From Aureliella sp046290675 (GTDB lineage Bacteria; Planctomycetota; Planctomycetia; Pirellulales; Pirellulaceae), in assembly GCA_046290675.1 (NCBI GenBank), contig JBKAHA010000006.1, positions 62,001 through 126,000 of the forward strand: a stretch of 64,000 nt of DNA, in the 5' to 3' direction. The position numbers and the translations under genes are program-made. This document shows positions 17,444 through 27,495 of this stretch, piece by piece. A model generated the notes under the pieces. That model ran no database searches. It saw only the letters and a program-made list of their open reading frames with translations, and was not told the DNA's origin. Positions within the stretch are counted from its first letter, which is position 1, and each line of letters begins with the position of its first letter.

Positions 17444-20400
17444 ATGGGTAACATCTCTTTTTCATTTGAGTATCCCTGGTTGCTCATCCTGCTCGCTGCC
17501 ATACCCGTGCTATGGCTGACCAGCTACCAGTCTTTGGCTAGTTTAGGGCCGGGACGACGGATGGGAGCGCTGACTTTCCGCAGCGTTCTGATGTTGCTCA
17601 TCATCTTGGCGATCGCGGGAATCCAGTGGGTTTGGATCAGCGACAAAGTCACGGTGATCTACTTGCTCGACCAGAGCGATAGTATCCCGCGCGCGAAGCG
17701 GGATGTGATGCTCGATTATGCGATCCAATCAGTCAAGAAGCACCGGGACAAGCAACGTGGTGATCTATCCGGATTAATCGTCTTTGGACGCGAAGCGGCG
17801 ATTGAGTTCCCGCCGTTCGATGATGACTTGCCCTTCGTCGAGGGCGTAGAGAGTTACTTGGGTAGAACTGATGCGACCAATTTGGAGTCTGCGCTGAAAT
17901 TGGCCCAGGCCTCTTTTCCGGAAGATTCGGCGCGGCGGATCGTCATCATTACGGATGGGAATGAGACGGTTGGTGCGGCAGCCAATGTTGCCAAGTCGAT
18001 GGCGGATAAAGGAATTGGCATCGACGTCGTTCCTATCAACATGGCTTCCGAAAGCGAGATCCTCGTTGAGAAAGTGGATCTGCCTGCGAACATTCGACAG
18101 GGGCAGCCGTTTGAAACTCGCATCGTGATCAACCGCTACCAGGAAGGTGATGCCAATGAGCCTGTGCCAGGTAGGCTTCGTGTGATTCGGAGCGTTGGGC
18201 CCAGTGATTTTGTGGTGTACGAAAGTGACAAAGAAGAGCCCATCATTCTCGATCGCGACGTGAATGTGATTCCGATTCGGGACACGATCGAACAACCGGC
18301 TGGATATACTTATCGCGCCGAGTTTGTTCCGTTAGATCCAAAGGATGACTCGTTGCAGCAAAACAACCGCGCCGACTCCTTCACCTACGTTCGCGGCAAG
18401 GGCCGTGTACTGCTGATCGAGGATTGGAATGCGCCTGGTGAATTTGCTCCGTTGGTCGAGTCGTTACGGCGGAGTGAAATTGAAGTCGACATTCAGCCCA
18501 GTAGTGAGTTGTTTACTTCGCTCGCTCAGCTCCAAGCGTACGACTGTGTGATCTTGGCCGGTGTCCCTCGCTCCTCTGGTGACGAGGCGGACTCGATTGC
18601 GAGTTTCAGTGACGAGCAGATTGAGATGCTCGTCACCAACACGGAGCAATTCGGGTGCGGATTGATCATGATGGGCAGCCCCAATGCATTCGGGGCAGGG
18701 GGTTGGTCAAACACCGAGCTCGAAAAAGCGATGCCAGTCGACTTCCAGATCAAAAACAAAAAGATCGAGGCCGTGGGGGCACTGGCCATGATTCTTCATG
18801 CATCAGAGATCGCGCAGGGAAATTATTGGCAGAAGCGAATCGGGGAGGCCGCGCTGAAGGTTTTAGGCCCGATGGATTATTGCGGTGTAATTAACTATAG
18901 CGCACTTGGCGACAGCTGGCTTTGGGGAACGGGCGCCAAGCCGGCGCCCGGAATGCTGCGAGTTGGTGGCAACAAGGACGCGATGACAAACCGTCTTCGT
19001 CGGATGACTCCCGGAGACATGCCCGATTTCCAGCCCTCGATGCAGATGGCGCTCCGGTCGTTGGTCAATACGCCGGCATCCATCAAGCACATGATCATCA
19101 TTAGCGATGGTGACCCCACAGCGCCCTCCGGGGGAGTACTGAATCAGTTTGCGGCCAATCAAATCAAAATTTCTACGGTCGCCGTCGGAGCTCACGGGGC
19201 CGCTGGGCACAGTACACTGCAAAACATCGCCAACAAGACTGGTGGAAACTACTACGTTGCTCGGAATCCAACAGCTCTACCGAAGATCTTCCAACGCGAA
19301 GCGATGCGAGTTTCGCGTCCCTTGGTATATGAGCCCGACGGTGGATTGCTTCCGCAGATTACTTATCCACATGAAATCGTTCAGGGGCTGCCACGAGATC
19401 TCCCTAATTTAAAAGGCTTCGTGCTGACAAGCCTGAAGGATAGCCCACTCGTCGAAGTTCCTATCCGTTCGCGTAAACCTGCCGAACAAGAGAACCAGAC
19501 GGTCCTTGCGACTTGGACTTACGGTGCGGGCCGAACGGCCGTGTTTACCAGCGACGTCGGTAAACGCTGGGCTTACTTGTGGACGGAATGGTCAGGGTAT
19601 GACCAGATGTTCGCTCAACTCGTGCGATGGGCCATGCGACCGACTCAGTCAGACGCCAAATTCACGGTCGCAACAAACGTGGCCGATGGCAAAGTCAAAG
19701 TTGTCGTAAACGCCTTGAACAATGAAGACGAATTCCTCAACTTTCTTGACATGCAGGCGGTGGCCGTCGGGCCGGACTTAAAACCCGTTCCCCTGGTGAT
19801 GAGACAGTCAGCGCCGGGACGCTACGTGGGCGAATTCGAAACCGACGGAGCGGGAAGCTACCTTGTGAACGTCATTCCGGGAGCCAATATGGCACCGATT
19901 ACCACGGGTGCCAGTGTTCCATTCTCGGATGAGTATCGTCTACGGAAGACCAACTATAACGTCCTAGAACAACTGGCCAATCTGGAACCTGAGGGAGGTG
20001 ACTCCGGCGAAATGGCCGAAGCACTGGATCAGGCGACATTCGAAGAGTTGCTCAAAAAGAATACGTATCGCGGCGGATTGCCTCGAGCGATGAGTCTGCA
20101 GGATATATGGCCCTATTGCCTGCTTGTGGGCGCATTTTGCTTGTTTGGTGACGTTTTCGTTCGTCGTGTTTCCTTGGACTACGCATATCCCGTGAAGTGG
20201 GCTTACAAGAAGCTCCGACCTGGGGAGACGGCTCAGGACACCGAACGAAAAGAGAGTCTGCAGCGTTTGCGTTCGAAGAAGTCTGAGGTGAGCGGCGAAA
20301 TGGAACAGGCCAAAGCCTCCACTCGATTCGAGGTTTCAGACGCTGCAGATACACAGACACTGGAAGAAGCGATGCAAGCCAGAAGCGGCGAGACGTCATC

Positions 20401-20518
20401 TCGCTCGCAAACGGTGGCGGGGCCTGGTATGTCCCAAAAGAAGGAAGATGAAGGCTATACTTCGCGTTTGCTCAAAGCGAAAAAGGCGGCTCAAAAGAAG
20501 TCTGGTGAGAATGAATAG
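17444..20518 (+). CDS. BatA/VWA membrane protein with GATase-like domain
   Basis: A 1024-residue integral membrane protein. Residues 1-62 hold two helices of the BatA N-terminal type. A first von Willebrand A domain starts at about 70 with an intact metal site (DQSDS, 76-80) and IITDGNET. A class I glutamine-amidotransferase-like fold follows near 320-430 (GRVLLIEDW, AYDCVILAGVP, IMMGSPNAFGAGGW) with no catalytic Cys recognised. A second VWA region follows, whose first metal motif is degenerate (ILHASE); it has HMIIISDGD. A third transmembrane segment lies near 888-905, then a long charged C-terminal tail. It precedes a moxR gene by 283 bases, the usual partner of BatA-type proteins. Confidence 0.9.
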   Translation: MGNISFSFEYPWLLILLAAIPVLWLTSYQSLASLGPGRRMGALTFRSVLMLLIILAIAGIQWVWISDKVTVIYLLDQSDSIPRAKRDVMLDYAIQSVKKHRDKQRGDLSGLIVFGREAAIEFPPFDDDLPFVEGVESYLGRTDATNLESALKLAQASFPEDSARRIVIITDGNETVGAAANVAKSMADKGIGIDVVPINMASESEILVEKVDLPANIRQGQPFETRIVINRYQEGDANEPVPGRLRVIRSVGPSDFVVYESDKEEPIILDRDVNVIPIRDTIEQPAGYTYRAEFVPLDPKDDSLQQNNRADSFTYVRGKGRVLLIEDWNAPGEFAPLVESLRRSEIEVDIQPSSELFTSLAQLQAYDCVILAGVPRSSGDEADSIASFSDEQIEMLVTNTEQFGCGLIMMGSPNAFGAGGWSNTELEKAMPVDFQIKNKKIEAVGALAMILHASEIAQGNYWQKRIGEAALKVLGPMDYCGVINYSALGDSWLWGTGAKPAPGMLRVGGNKDAMTNRLRRMTPGDMPDFQPSMQMALRSLVNTPASIKHMIIISDGDPTAPSGGVLNQFAANQIKISTVAVGAHGAAGHSTLQNIANKTGGNYYVARNPTALPKIFQREAMRVSRPLVYEPDGGLLPQITYPHEIVQGLPRDLPNLKGFVLTSLKDSPLVEVPIRSRKPAEQENQTVLATWTYGAGRTAVFTSDVGKRWAYLWTEWSGYDQMFAQLVRWAMRPTQSDAKFTVATNVADGKVKVVVNALNNEDEFLNFLDMQAVAVGPDLKPVPLVMRQSAPGRYVGEFETDGAGSYLVNVIPGANMAPITTGASVPFSDEYRLRKTNYNVLEQLANLEPEGGDSGEMAEALDQATFEELLKKNTYRGGLPRAMSLQDIWPYCLLVGAFCLFGDVFVRRVSLDYAYPVKWAYKKLRPGETAQDTERKESLQRLRSKKSEVSGEMEQAKASTRFEVSDAADTQTLEEAMQARSGETSSRSQTVAGPGMSQKKEDEGYTSRLLKAKKAAQKKSGENE

Positions 20519-20800
20519 CACGAGCGCTGGAGAACTTCGTGACTTGAGGACGATTCACATTGAATTGGCAAGCGAACGACTTTTGCTGGGCAAACTTGAA
20601 ACCTGAATTCATCTAGTCAAATACGGCTGGCGTCCCTATCGGAAAGACAATCGAAAGTGAACGTCGGATTTCCCATTCCATCAGTTGCGATACCTGCCAG
20701 CGATGGCAGGCCATTCGATCTCAAGATCGCCTTCGGCCGGAAAAGGCTTTGGTGGTGATTGAAATATAAGAATTGAAAACTCATACGAGAAGATAACAAC

Positions 20801-21826
20801 ATGTCGAACGTTGCCGAACAAATGCAACAACAGGCCGAAGAGTTCCGCCAACGCTACCAGAATGTGCGTGATGAGATCGGGAAAGTGATTGTTGGGCACG
20901 ACGAGATTGTGCATGGCGTGTTGACCAGCATGTTTGTCGGTGGCCACTGCCTGTTAGAAGGTGTTCCTGGGCTCGGTAAAACGATGCTCGTTCGTACGCT
21001 GGCGGAATCGCTTAGCTTGCCATTCAGTCGGGTTCAATTTACGCCCGATTTGATGCCGGCGGATATCCTCGGAACCAACATGATCGTGGAGAAAGAAGAC
21101 GGTCGCAAAGTCTTCGAATTCCAGAAAGGACCGATTTTTACGCAGATTTGCCTCGCGGATGAAATCAATCGGGCCACACCAAAAACGCAATCTGCTCTCC
21201 TTGAAACGATGCAGGAAGGCACGGTCACGGTGGCTGGTACGCGGTACGAGCTCGACAAGCCGTTCTTCGTGCTGGCGACGCAGAACCCAATTGAGCAAGA
21301 AGGAACCTACCCATTGCCCGAAGCTCAGCTCGACCGATTCATGTTCAAATTGGTCGTGGGCTACAGCAGCCGTGATGAGTTGAACACAATCGTGGATCGG
21401 ACGACTCGCGGGACTCGCATTGAGACGAGTAAAGTCATGGATGGCGAGGAAATTCGCAAGTGGCAGGCACTGGTGCGTGAAGTGATCCTGGCCAAACATG
21501 TTCAGGACTACATCGTCCGCTTGGTGCTTGCGACGCACCCGGAAGGCCCTCTGGCGCAAGACATTACCAATCAGTACGTCCGCTGGGGAAGTAGCCCACG
21601 GGGAGCTCAGACACTCGCCTTGGCAGCCAAAGTACGTGCCCTCTTGGATGGTCGATTTAATGTTTCCTTCGAAGATGTCCGGCGAGTCTATTTGCCGAGC
21701 ATGCGGCACCGTACTCTGCTGAACTTCGAGGCTCAAGCCGAAGGAATCGACATCGATCAGGTCTTGCTCGAGCTGCTCGAAAAGGTCCCTGAGAAGAGCG
21801 ATGAAGTTCTCGCCGAGGCTGGTTAA
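20801..21826 (+). CDS. MoxR-family AAA+ ATPase
   Basis: A 341-residue AAA+ ATPase of the MoxR group, which act as chaperones or remodelling enzymes with VWA-domain partners. Walker A is GVPGLGKT at residues 54-61, Walker B is LADEINRA near 116-123, followed by KTQSALLETMQEGTVTV, the sensor LATQNPIEQEGTYPLPEAQLDRF, and the C-terminal helical lid with RGAQTLALAAKVRALLDG. The leader is a coiled-coil-like Gln/Glu-rich helix. Its position 283 bases after a BatA/VWA gene suggests they work together. No DUF58 gene follows, which is unusual for this cluster. Confidence 0.95.
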   Translation: MSNVAEQMQQQAEEFRQRYQNVRDEIGKVIVGHDEIVHGVLTSMFVGGHCLLEGVPGLGKTMLVRTLAESLSLPFSRVQFTPDLMPADILGTNMIVEKEDGRKVFEFQKGPIFTQICLADEINRATPKTQSALLETMQEGTVTVAGTRYELDKPFFVLATQNPIEQEGTYPLPEAQLDRFMFKLVVGYSSRDELNTIVDRTTRGTRIETSKVMDGEEIRKWQALVREVILAKHVQDYIVRLVLATHPEGPLAQDITNQYVRWGSSPRGAQTLALAAKVRALLDGRFNVSFEDVRRVYLPSMRHRTLLNFEAQAEGIDIDQVLLELLEKVPEKSDEVLAEAG

Positions 21827-22390
21827 TTGAAAGACCGCTCTTCTCTTGGACGGACACTTCCCTAACGAGCCACGCTGTACTCTGGCGAGGCGATTCGCCG
21901 ACGTCTGGCTCGAACATGGCGTGCGACGACCGGTCGTATCGGATACAGAGCGAGCATGGCAACCCGTGAATGCTTTGGGCCGGTCGCATTGGCGAGATTC
22001 ATGGGCATTAAAAGGATGGCTCGGGCAACCACCGAGTCGCCAATTCGGTAGCGAGCGCAATCTCAAGCGGCTCGACCGAATGCCGGCTTCTGTATTGCTT
22101 CTGACAAAGGAACTGCGGTATCTTGCCGCCGGTGACGCGTTTTCGCCTGTACACACCGCCGATTTACCGTGCATCAGAAAGCACGGGGGCAGAGGGTGTG
22201 AGTCTCTGCGGTTGTGCGTGGGTACGCAACTGAAATCGAATGCCGCTCCTCCGGATGCGTTCCGGGCTGAACCTTAGGGTGTCAGGTCTGAGACGATGCG
22301 GTGTTCTGTATTTCCACAACCAATCAATGGATGGGTGCGGCGAACGCCTGCTCCCTCCCCCCTTTCCCGTCCGAGTCCAGGAGTGTTGAA
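21827..22390. other. Gene-free stretch
   Basis: About 560 bases between moxR and mscL. A plus-strand frame (21846-22277) and a minus-strand frame running back through moxR both read as non-coding. It may contain the remnant of the DUF58 gene expected after moxR, but I cannot recognise one. Confidence 0.4.
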
Positions 22391-22858
22391 GTGAGTCTAA
22401 TCAGCGAATTTAAAGACTTTGCCATGAAAGGCAATGTCGTCGATATGGCGGTAGGTGTCGTCATTGGAGGCGCGTTCGGCAAAATCGTGACCTCGTTTGT
22501 CAGCAACATCATTATGCCGCCTCTCAGCTTGATCACCGCGAAATATGGCCTCAATTTTGATGAGTTGGCTCTCAAGATTACGACCGACGGTCCAAAACTT
22601 GGGGACGATGGCAAACCCGTCTTGGAAGACGGGAAGATCGTCATGGAGGCAGGCGAATATGCGATATTGAAATATGGAGCACTGCTGACAACGGTTCTCG
22701 ATTTTCTGCTGATAGCCATCGCCATTTTCATGGCGATCAAGCTGATGAATCGCGTTAAGGAACAGTTTGAGAAGCAACAGGAAGAAGAGAAGAAGGCTGC
22801 GCCACCATCGGACGAAGTCGTCTTGCTCCGCGAGATTCGCGACGCCCTTAACAAGTAG
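22391..22858 (+). CDS. mscL: Large-conductance mechanosensitive channel
   Basis: A 155-residue inner-membrane channel that opens under membrane tension to release solutes during osmotic downshock. The GTG at 22391 is preceded by CAGGAG at 22378-22383 and gives the family start VSLISEFKDFAMKGNVVDMAVGVVIGGAFGKIV; the frame is open to 22301 but that extension is not part of the family. TM1 carries the pore helix GVVIGGAFGKIVTSFV, TM2 LLTTVLDFLLIAIAIFMAIKLMNRV, then a charged C-terminal bundle. A loop of about 20 residues between the helices is longer than in E. coli (KLGDDGKPVLEDGKIVMEAG). A hairpin terminator follows the stop. Confidence 0.97.
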   Translation: MSLISEFKDFAMKGNVVDMAVGVVIGGAFGKIVTSFVSNIIMPPLSLITAKYGLNFDELALKITTDGPKLGDDGKPVLEDGKIVMEAGEYAILKYGALLTTVLDFLLIAIAIFMAIKLMNRVKEQFEKQQEEEKKAAPPSDEVVLLREIRDALNK

Positions 22859-22869
22859 TGATGATCAGG

Positions 22870-22935
22870 CCGGCAGGTCGGTCACTGCCGGCGTTATCTG
22901 TTGATCGAACCAAAGCAGCCCCCGCTTAGGGGGCT
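22870..22935 (+). terminator. Two hairpins after mscL
   Basis: A first stem CCGGCAG/CTGCCGG at 22870-22876/22885-22891, then a second AGCCCCC-gctt-AGGGGGCT at 22917-22935. The latter is followed by a pyrimidine-rich run (actcttctc) and not a pure T run, so termination is likely but not certain. Confidence 0.7.
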
Positions 22936-23161
22936 ACTCTTCTCATCGGAGTATCAACAGAACTCGTCGCCTGGCTATCATAGCGGCCAATGACTCCGTG
23001 GAATCTGACTGCAAGTTGGGTTGCATCTGGCATTGATCGATCATCGTATTCGACTACGCTTGATGGGAATTTGAAGGACAGCTGTCCTCAAAAAATGACT
23101 TGCCAGAGATCCAAATGCTCTGGATTCCACAACTCGATCCGAATTGAAACTTCGAGCCTAC

Positions 23162-23662
23162 ATGTCTACACGTCGCCGAGCCCGCGAAATTGCACTCCAG
23201 GTTCTCTATGAGGATGATCTCAACCCAGATCAGGACGTAGAACTTGCCGAGGGCTTCATTTCGACTCGACTGCATGCAAATAAGCCGCTTGTCACCTTTG
23301 CCAAGTTGCTTTGGCAGAGTGTTCTCAAGAACCGTTGGGAAATCGACAAGGCTCTATCTGCTAAGGCGACCAATTGGTCGCTGCGTCGAATGGCGGCGAT
23401 TGATCGCAATATTCTGCGAATGGCGACTTACGAAATCCTATTTACTGACACGCCGGGCCGGGTGGTCATCAATGAGGCTGTCGAGCTTGCGAAGCGTTAC
23501 GGCAATCACAATTCCGGTCAGTTCGTGAATGGGATTCTGGATCGTATTCTGAACGCTTCGCCAACGGACGCCGACGAAACGTCAGATAACTCGAGTGATG
23601 GAGATCCATCGCTCGAATCAGGCGACAGCTCGACTCAAGAGGCATTAGCATCGAACGAGTAG
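23162..23662 (+). CDS. nusB: Transcription antitermination factor NusB
   Basis: A 166-residue NusB, an RNA-binding subunit of the antitermination complex with NusE (S10) at rRNA operons. The start is ATG 23162 (MSTRRRAREIALQVLYEDD), and the family segments SLRRMAAIDRNILRMATYEI and VVINEAVELAKRYGNHNSGQFVNGILDRI are intact. The last 30 residues form a Ser/Asp-rich acidic tail not usual for the family. scpB follows 42 bases on, so the two are likely one transcript. Confidence 0.96.
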   Translation: MSTRRRAREIALQVLYEDDLNPDQDVELAEGFISTRLHANKPLVTFAKLLWQSVLKNRWEIDKALSAKATNWSLRRMAAIDRNILRMATYEILFTDTPGRVVINEAVELAKRYGNHNSGQFVNGILDRILNASPTDADETSDNSSDGDPSLESGDSSTQEALASNE

Positions 23663-23704
23663 CGAGCCGCCCATCAAGTCTGAATTGAGCACAGGGATGG
23701 ATCC

Positions 23705-24601
23705 ATGTCTTCTCAAGATCTGAACACGCCTGAAGACGGAGCTGAGGAAGGCGAAAATGTCGAAATCGAATTGGATCTGTTTTCGCAGCTCCAAGAGGCA
23801 TCCAAAGCTTCCGACGAGGATCTCGAGGAGGACTCAGGTGAAGTCACGCTAGAGCAGCTAAGTGCTTCTTATGCAGAGGCCATCCAAAATGCTGAAGGTT
23901 TGCCTGAAGACATGGTAGTCATGCCTCCGAACACCCCTGGGCAAGAGGGACGGCGTGATGATGAGGCGGAATACTCTGCAGAGAGTCCGGGCGCTGGGCT
24001 CGCGGTCATTGGCCTAGACGATTCGGATGAGCTACCTGAAGCGGAAGATTCCGAGGAAGAAGAGCAGAACGCCGAAGTCGCGGTGACACCTGCTTCGATC
24101 GTTGAAACCATGCTATTCGTTGGCTGCCCTGACAACGCGGGCCTGACTGCATCGCAGCTTGCCAAGACGATGCGCGGTGTGAGTGCGAAGGAAGTCGACA
24201 AGATCGTTCAGGATCTGAATACTTCCTTCGCGGAGTCTGGACGAGCGCTGCGTGTGTTGGATTCGCCTGATGGATATCGGATGGATCTTGCCGAAGATCT
24301 CGAGGTAGTCCGTGATCGCTTCTATGGGCAGCAACGCGAAATTACGCTGAACCAGGCTGCGATAGATTGTTTAGCACTGGTTGCTTATCAACCTGGAATT
24401 TCTAGGGACAAATTGGAAGAGCAGCGGAGCCAGCCTAGCGGAGGTGTCCTGAACCAACTTGTTCGTCGGCAGCTCTTAGAAATGAAGCGCAAGAAGGTCG
24501 ACGGAAGAAACGTCGCCTGCTATTACCCCACCGAGAAAATGCTCGAGTTGGCAGGATTGTATTCGATCGAAGATCTTCCCCAGGTTGAAGACCTCGATTA
24601 G
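23705..24601 (+). CDS. scpB: SMC-Scp complex subunit ScpB, acidic N-terminal extension
   Basis: A 298-residue ScpB, a winged-helix regulator of the SMC condensin in chromosome organisation. The winged-helix part starts near residue 127 (VTPASIVETMLFVG), with ITLNQAAIDCLALVAYQPGISRDKLEEQR and LVRRQLLEMKRKKVDGRNVACYYPTEKMLEL typical of the family. Before it are about 125 residues very rich in Asp and Glu, which is much longer than usual. The ATG at 23705 is the only good start. It follows nusB by 42 bases. scpA, the usual partner, is not seen here. Confidence 0.93.
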   Translation: MSSQDLNTPEDGAEEGENVEIELDLFSQLQEASKASDEDLEEDSGEVTLEQLSASYAEAIQNAEGLPEDMVVMPPNTPGQEGRRDDEAEYSAESPGAGLAVIGLDDSDELPEAEDSEEEEQNAEVAVTPASIVETMLFVGCPDNAGLTASQLAKTMRGVSAKEVDKIVQDLNTSFAESGRALRVLDSPDGYRMDLAEDLEVVRDRFYGQQREITLNQAAIDCLALVAYQPGISRDKLEEQRSQPSGGVLNQLVRRQLLEMKRKKVDGRNVACYYPTEKMLELAGLYSIEDLPQVEDLD

Positions 24602-24640
24602 GTCGCTGGTTAGGGGGATCGGCCGGCGAACGAAGTTATC

Positions 24641-27310
24641 TTATTGTTCCGAAGATGTGAGTACACGGTTCGCTTCGGTTGAGATCTCGCGACGATGCGG
24701 TGGACTGAAGATCAGATCGATCTCTTCTTCAGTAGCACCGCAAGTTCGAAGGGCGTCTTCCAGTTTCGGTCGCTCGAGCCGGACGAGGTTTTGATATTTT
24801 CCGACGTTGACTTCTCGGCGCATCAGCCATTGGGTCTCAGTGAGAACGTTTCGGTCTGCAACTATGTCCAAGCAACTCGCCAACTGCCCGCGAAGCATTG
24901 CATTGGTCTCTTCTTTAGTGGCGGCAGGCAATGAGTACTCGTCAACGATGGCGTCCGCATAGAATCCCGCAAAGCGCAGTTGTACCTCATCGAGATCTCG
25001 GGAAAGTGAACTTGGGTTGTCCAAGTGTCTGAATAGGACTTCGCGAATTTGATCTGCTTCCTCGACTGTCCCGTATTTATACCGGCAGGATGTGTACAGG
25101 CGGATGCCGTTGACTGAAAGGTCACAGAGTGTGTCGCTCTGCGTGCCGAAATCCTCAATCATGTTGCAGTAGAGCTGATAGGCTTCGCGACGTGGTGCCA
25201 GGCTCTCAGCCTCGGAGCCTTCCTGAACCAACAAATAGTCAGCCAAGTTTCCATAGGCTCTGGCAAGCCGAACTTGGTAGTCGTAGACGAGAGGGAAGTG
25301 GGCCGTCAAATCGGTGAAATCGCGGATATTGCTCCGATGGAGTCGCTCTGATTCCATTGGGTTCATCCGGACCAAGGCCATGCCCAGCGTATTCCGGATA
25401 TCGCCGCGAACTACGATGGCGCTGGGAGAGTCCGGAGTTTCAAGATGAACCAGACGTTCGAGTGCTTTACGCAAAACGACATCAGATGCAATTGAGTCTC
25501 CGGGAAGTCCTCTTGCTTCGAGGTAAGGTTTCGTAATGGTCTCTCCGCCTCGATACAGCACGAAACCGAGGTGAGACAACGCGCGGCAGCAAGCCAAAAG
25601 AGTTTCGTCGCTGGGGGCTTCCGCATAGATCTGCTCACGCAAGACAACTTCGGCCATGGAGGATCGATAAGCCGCGGTTAAACCCGGGCCTCGCCGGACT
25701 TGTAGAAATTGGCTGGTCGATCGAAGGTGGAAAAGATCTGCTTTCAAGTTGAGGAGATCGATTGATTGTGGCCTCGCTGCTTCTAACTTCTTGAGCTGTT
25801 TCTCTGCAGTCTGAGTCGTCGCGACGGCTTGCGCCCATGAATCCTGAAGATGAAGGGCTTCCGAGCTCACCACTTGCGATTTGGAGGTTAGGAACTGCCA
25901 TTTGGCATCGCTCGGATGGACAGAGTCTGCCTGACCTAGTCGGGTGAAGTAAGCGACGAATTCTTGAGCCGTATGCGGTGAGCCAAGAGCGTTTGCAATT
26001 GAAGCGATCCGCAGGAGCTGCTCTCCGTAGGTCGCAGCGTTGTTTGCAGTCAAATCGTTGGGATCAAACTGGGATTGAATCTCCCGGTAAGCAGCAAAGA
26101 CGTTATCGCATAGTTGTCGATTCTCTGGGCTCTTCAGTACGGAAGGCTCGTCCAGAATTTCGACTTGGGCTTCGAGTGCAGCAATCAAGCTTTCTGCAAA
26201 GCGACTGGCCTTGCGTTGTTGCTGGCTTGCATCTCGCCATAGAAAGCCCATCACAAGTGCGACAGTACATGCAAGTGAAACGAGCGCCGTCGATCTCGCA
26301 TTGCGTTTGAAGAAACGCCGGCTGCGTCGCCACTTCGATTCAGGGCTGGCCTCAATTGGAGTACCATCCAGAAACGCTTGTAGGTCGTCTGCGACTGCGG
26401 CGGCTGATTGGTAACGAAGCTCCGGGTCGTGATGCAGGCAGCGTAAGCAAATTGTATTTAGCAGTTGCTCGCGATCATCGGGTTTGCTGCGAGGGGGCGA
26501 GGGGACTCGTGTTGAGTCTTTCACCAGCTCCAGTAGTTCATCCGCATTGGTACTCTGGTCGCCAAACGGAGTCTTCCCTGAGAGCATGAAATAGAGAACG
26601 CCTCCGATGCCATAAATGTCGACGGACGGGCCGTGATTTCGATTCGGGGCCGCGACCAGCTCTGGTGCCACATAGTGCGGGGAGCCAACGAAGTGACCGG
26701 TTGCTGTCAGCAGAGTTGCATCTTCGGCCACCGCAATTCCAAAGTCGATTAGCTTGGCCGCCGGCTCACTTGCCTTGGATTCAACAACAAGAACGTTGGA
26801 CGGCTTCAGGTCGCGGTGAATTACGCCTTGGGAGTTGGCGTAGCTGACGGCGAGCGCGATTTGGCGAGCTATTTTTGCAACCAACCTAGTGGGAAGTGGA
26901 GCGTTCTGTTCCACGTAATCCTTGAGCGGCGGCCCGTTGATCAATTCCATCGTGAAGTAGGAGCCGTCTCGCGCTACGGAACGAACTCTCACAATTCCCG
27001 GATGAAAAAGCTGCTCGAGCGTTTTCTGTTCACGCTTGAATCGTGCACTATGGCTCGAGTCATAGTGAAAACCAGGTGCGAGGAATTTGATTGCGACTTC
27101 CTCGTCTCCATCCCAAGCGCGAAAAACCTGTCCCATTCCACCAGCACCGATCAAGTCCCCAACGCGGATGCCATCGCGTAGTCCTTGCATTTCGGAGTCG
27201 ACGTCGGACGCCGGCGTCTTTCTCGTTTCTCCGCGGTCGCCGGAGGGGGCCGGCGGTCCGACAGGCGAAGTCGAACCGAGGCGTGTTTTTCTGGGATCTG
27301 AATTCGTCAT
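24641..27310 (-). CDS. Ser/Thr protein kinase with long C-terminal extracytoplasmic domain
   Basis: About 889 residues from ATG 27310 (MTNSDPRKTR); an open frame goes further back to 27397. Kinase domain: GAGGMGQVFRAW, VAIKF, HRDLKPSNVLV, DFGIAVAED, GSPHYVAPELV, all intact. A single helix follows (ALVSLACTVALVMGFLW). The remaining roughly 500 residues are helical with periodic Leu/Ala patterns resembling TPR-like repeats, presumably outside the membrane or in the paryphoplasm. The ligand and targets are unknown. Convergent with scpB, with 39 bases between stops. Confidence 0.93.
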   Translation of the reverse strand: MTNSDPRKTRLGSTSPVGPPAPSGDRGETRKTPASDVDSEMQGLRDGIRVGDLIGAGGMGQVFRAWDGDEEVAIKFLAPGFHYDSSHSARFKREQKTLEQLFHPGIVRVRSVARDGSYFTMELINGPPLKDYVEQNAPLPTRLVAKIARQIALAVSYANSQGVIHRDLKPSNVLVVESKASEPAAKLIDFGIAVAEDATLLTATGHFVGSPHYVAPELVAAPNRNHGPSVDIYGIGGVLYFMLSGKTPFGDQSTNADELLELVKDSTRVPSPPRSKPDDREQLLNTICLRCLHHDPELRYQSAAAVADDLQAFLDGTPIEASPESKWRRSRRFFKRNARSTALVSLACTVALVMGFLWRDASQQQRKASRFAESLIAALEAQVEILDEPSVLKSPENRQLCDNVFAAYREIQSQFDPNDLTANNAATYGEQLLRIASIANALGSPHTAQEFVAYFTRLGQADSVHPSDAKWQFLTSKSQVVSSEALHLQDSWAQAVATTQTAEKQLKKLEAARPQSIDLLNLKADLFHLRSTSQFLQVRRGPGLTAAYRSSMAEVVLREQIYAEAPSDETLLACCRALSHLGFVLYRGGETITKPYLEARGLPGDSIASDVVLRKALERLVHLETPDSPSAIVVRGDIRNTLGMALVRMNPMESERLHRSNIRDFTDLTAHFPLVYDYQVRLARAYGNLADYLLVQEGSEAESLAPRREAYQLYCNMIEDFGTQSDTLCDLSVNGIRLYTSCRYKYGTVEEADQIREVLFRHLDNPSSLSRDLDEVQLRFAGFYADAIVDEYSLPAATKEETNAMLRGQLASCLDIVADRNVLTETQWLMRREVNVGKYQNLVRLERPKLEDALRTCGATEEEIDLIFSPPHRREISTEANRVLTSSEQ

Positions 27311-27495
27311 CTTGTCCGTTCGCGAGCCATGCCGCACGCAGGTCGGCTTCAATCGAGGCCAATCCCGTTTCACAAGCACAAAGCCGCATGACTTCAAGTT
27401 GCCGTGGGGCGAGTTGATCGAATTCTCAAATCGTAATTGCCCAACCAGTTTTCCGACACCGCTTGAGGCATTCGAGGACGCTTGTAGTGCTCAAA

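Noticed and set aside
20954..22174. A 406-residue minus-strand open frame over moxR
   Set aside because: It is the antisense of a clear MoxR gene with all its motifs; its translation has no domain and is Arg/His-rich like a shadow frame.
21846..22277. A 143-residue plus-strand frame between moxR and mscL
   Set aside because: No motif, unusual composition and no ribosome site; it could be a fragment but nothing supports coding.
24641..24934. Short plus-strand frames inside the kinase gene
   Set aside because: They are antisense to a long kinase frame with full motifs.
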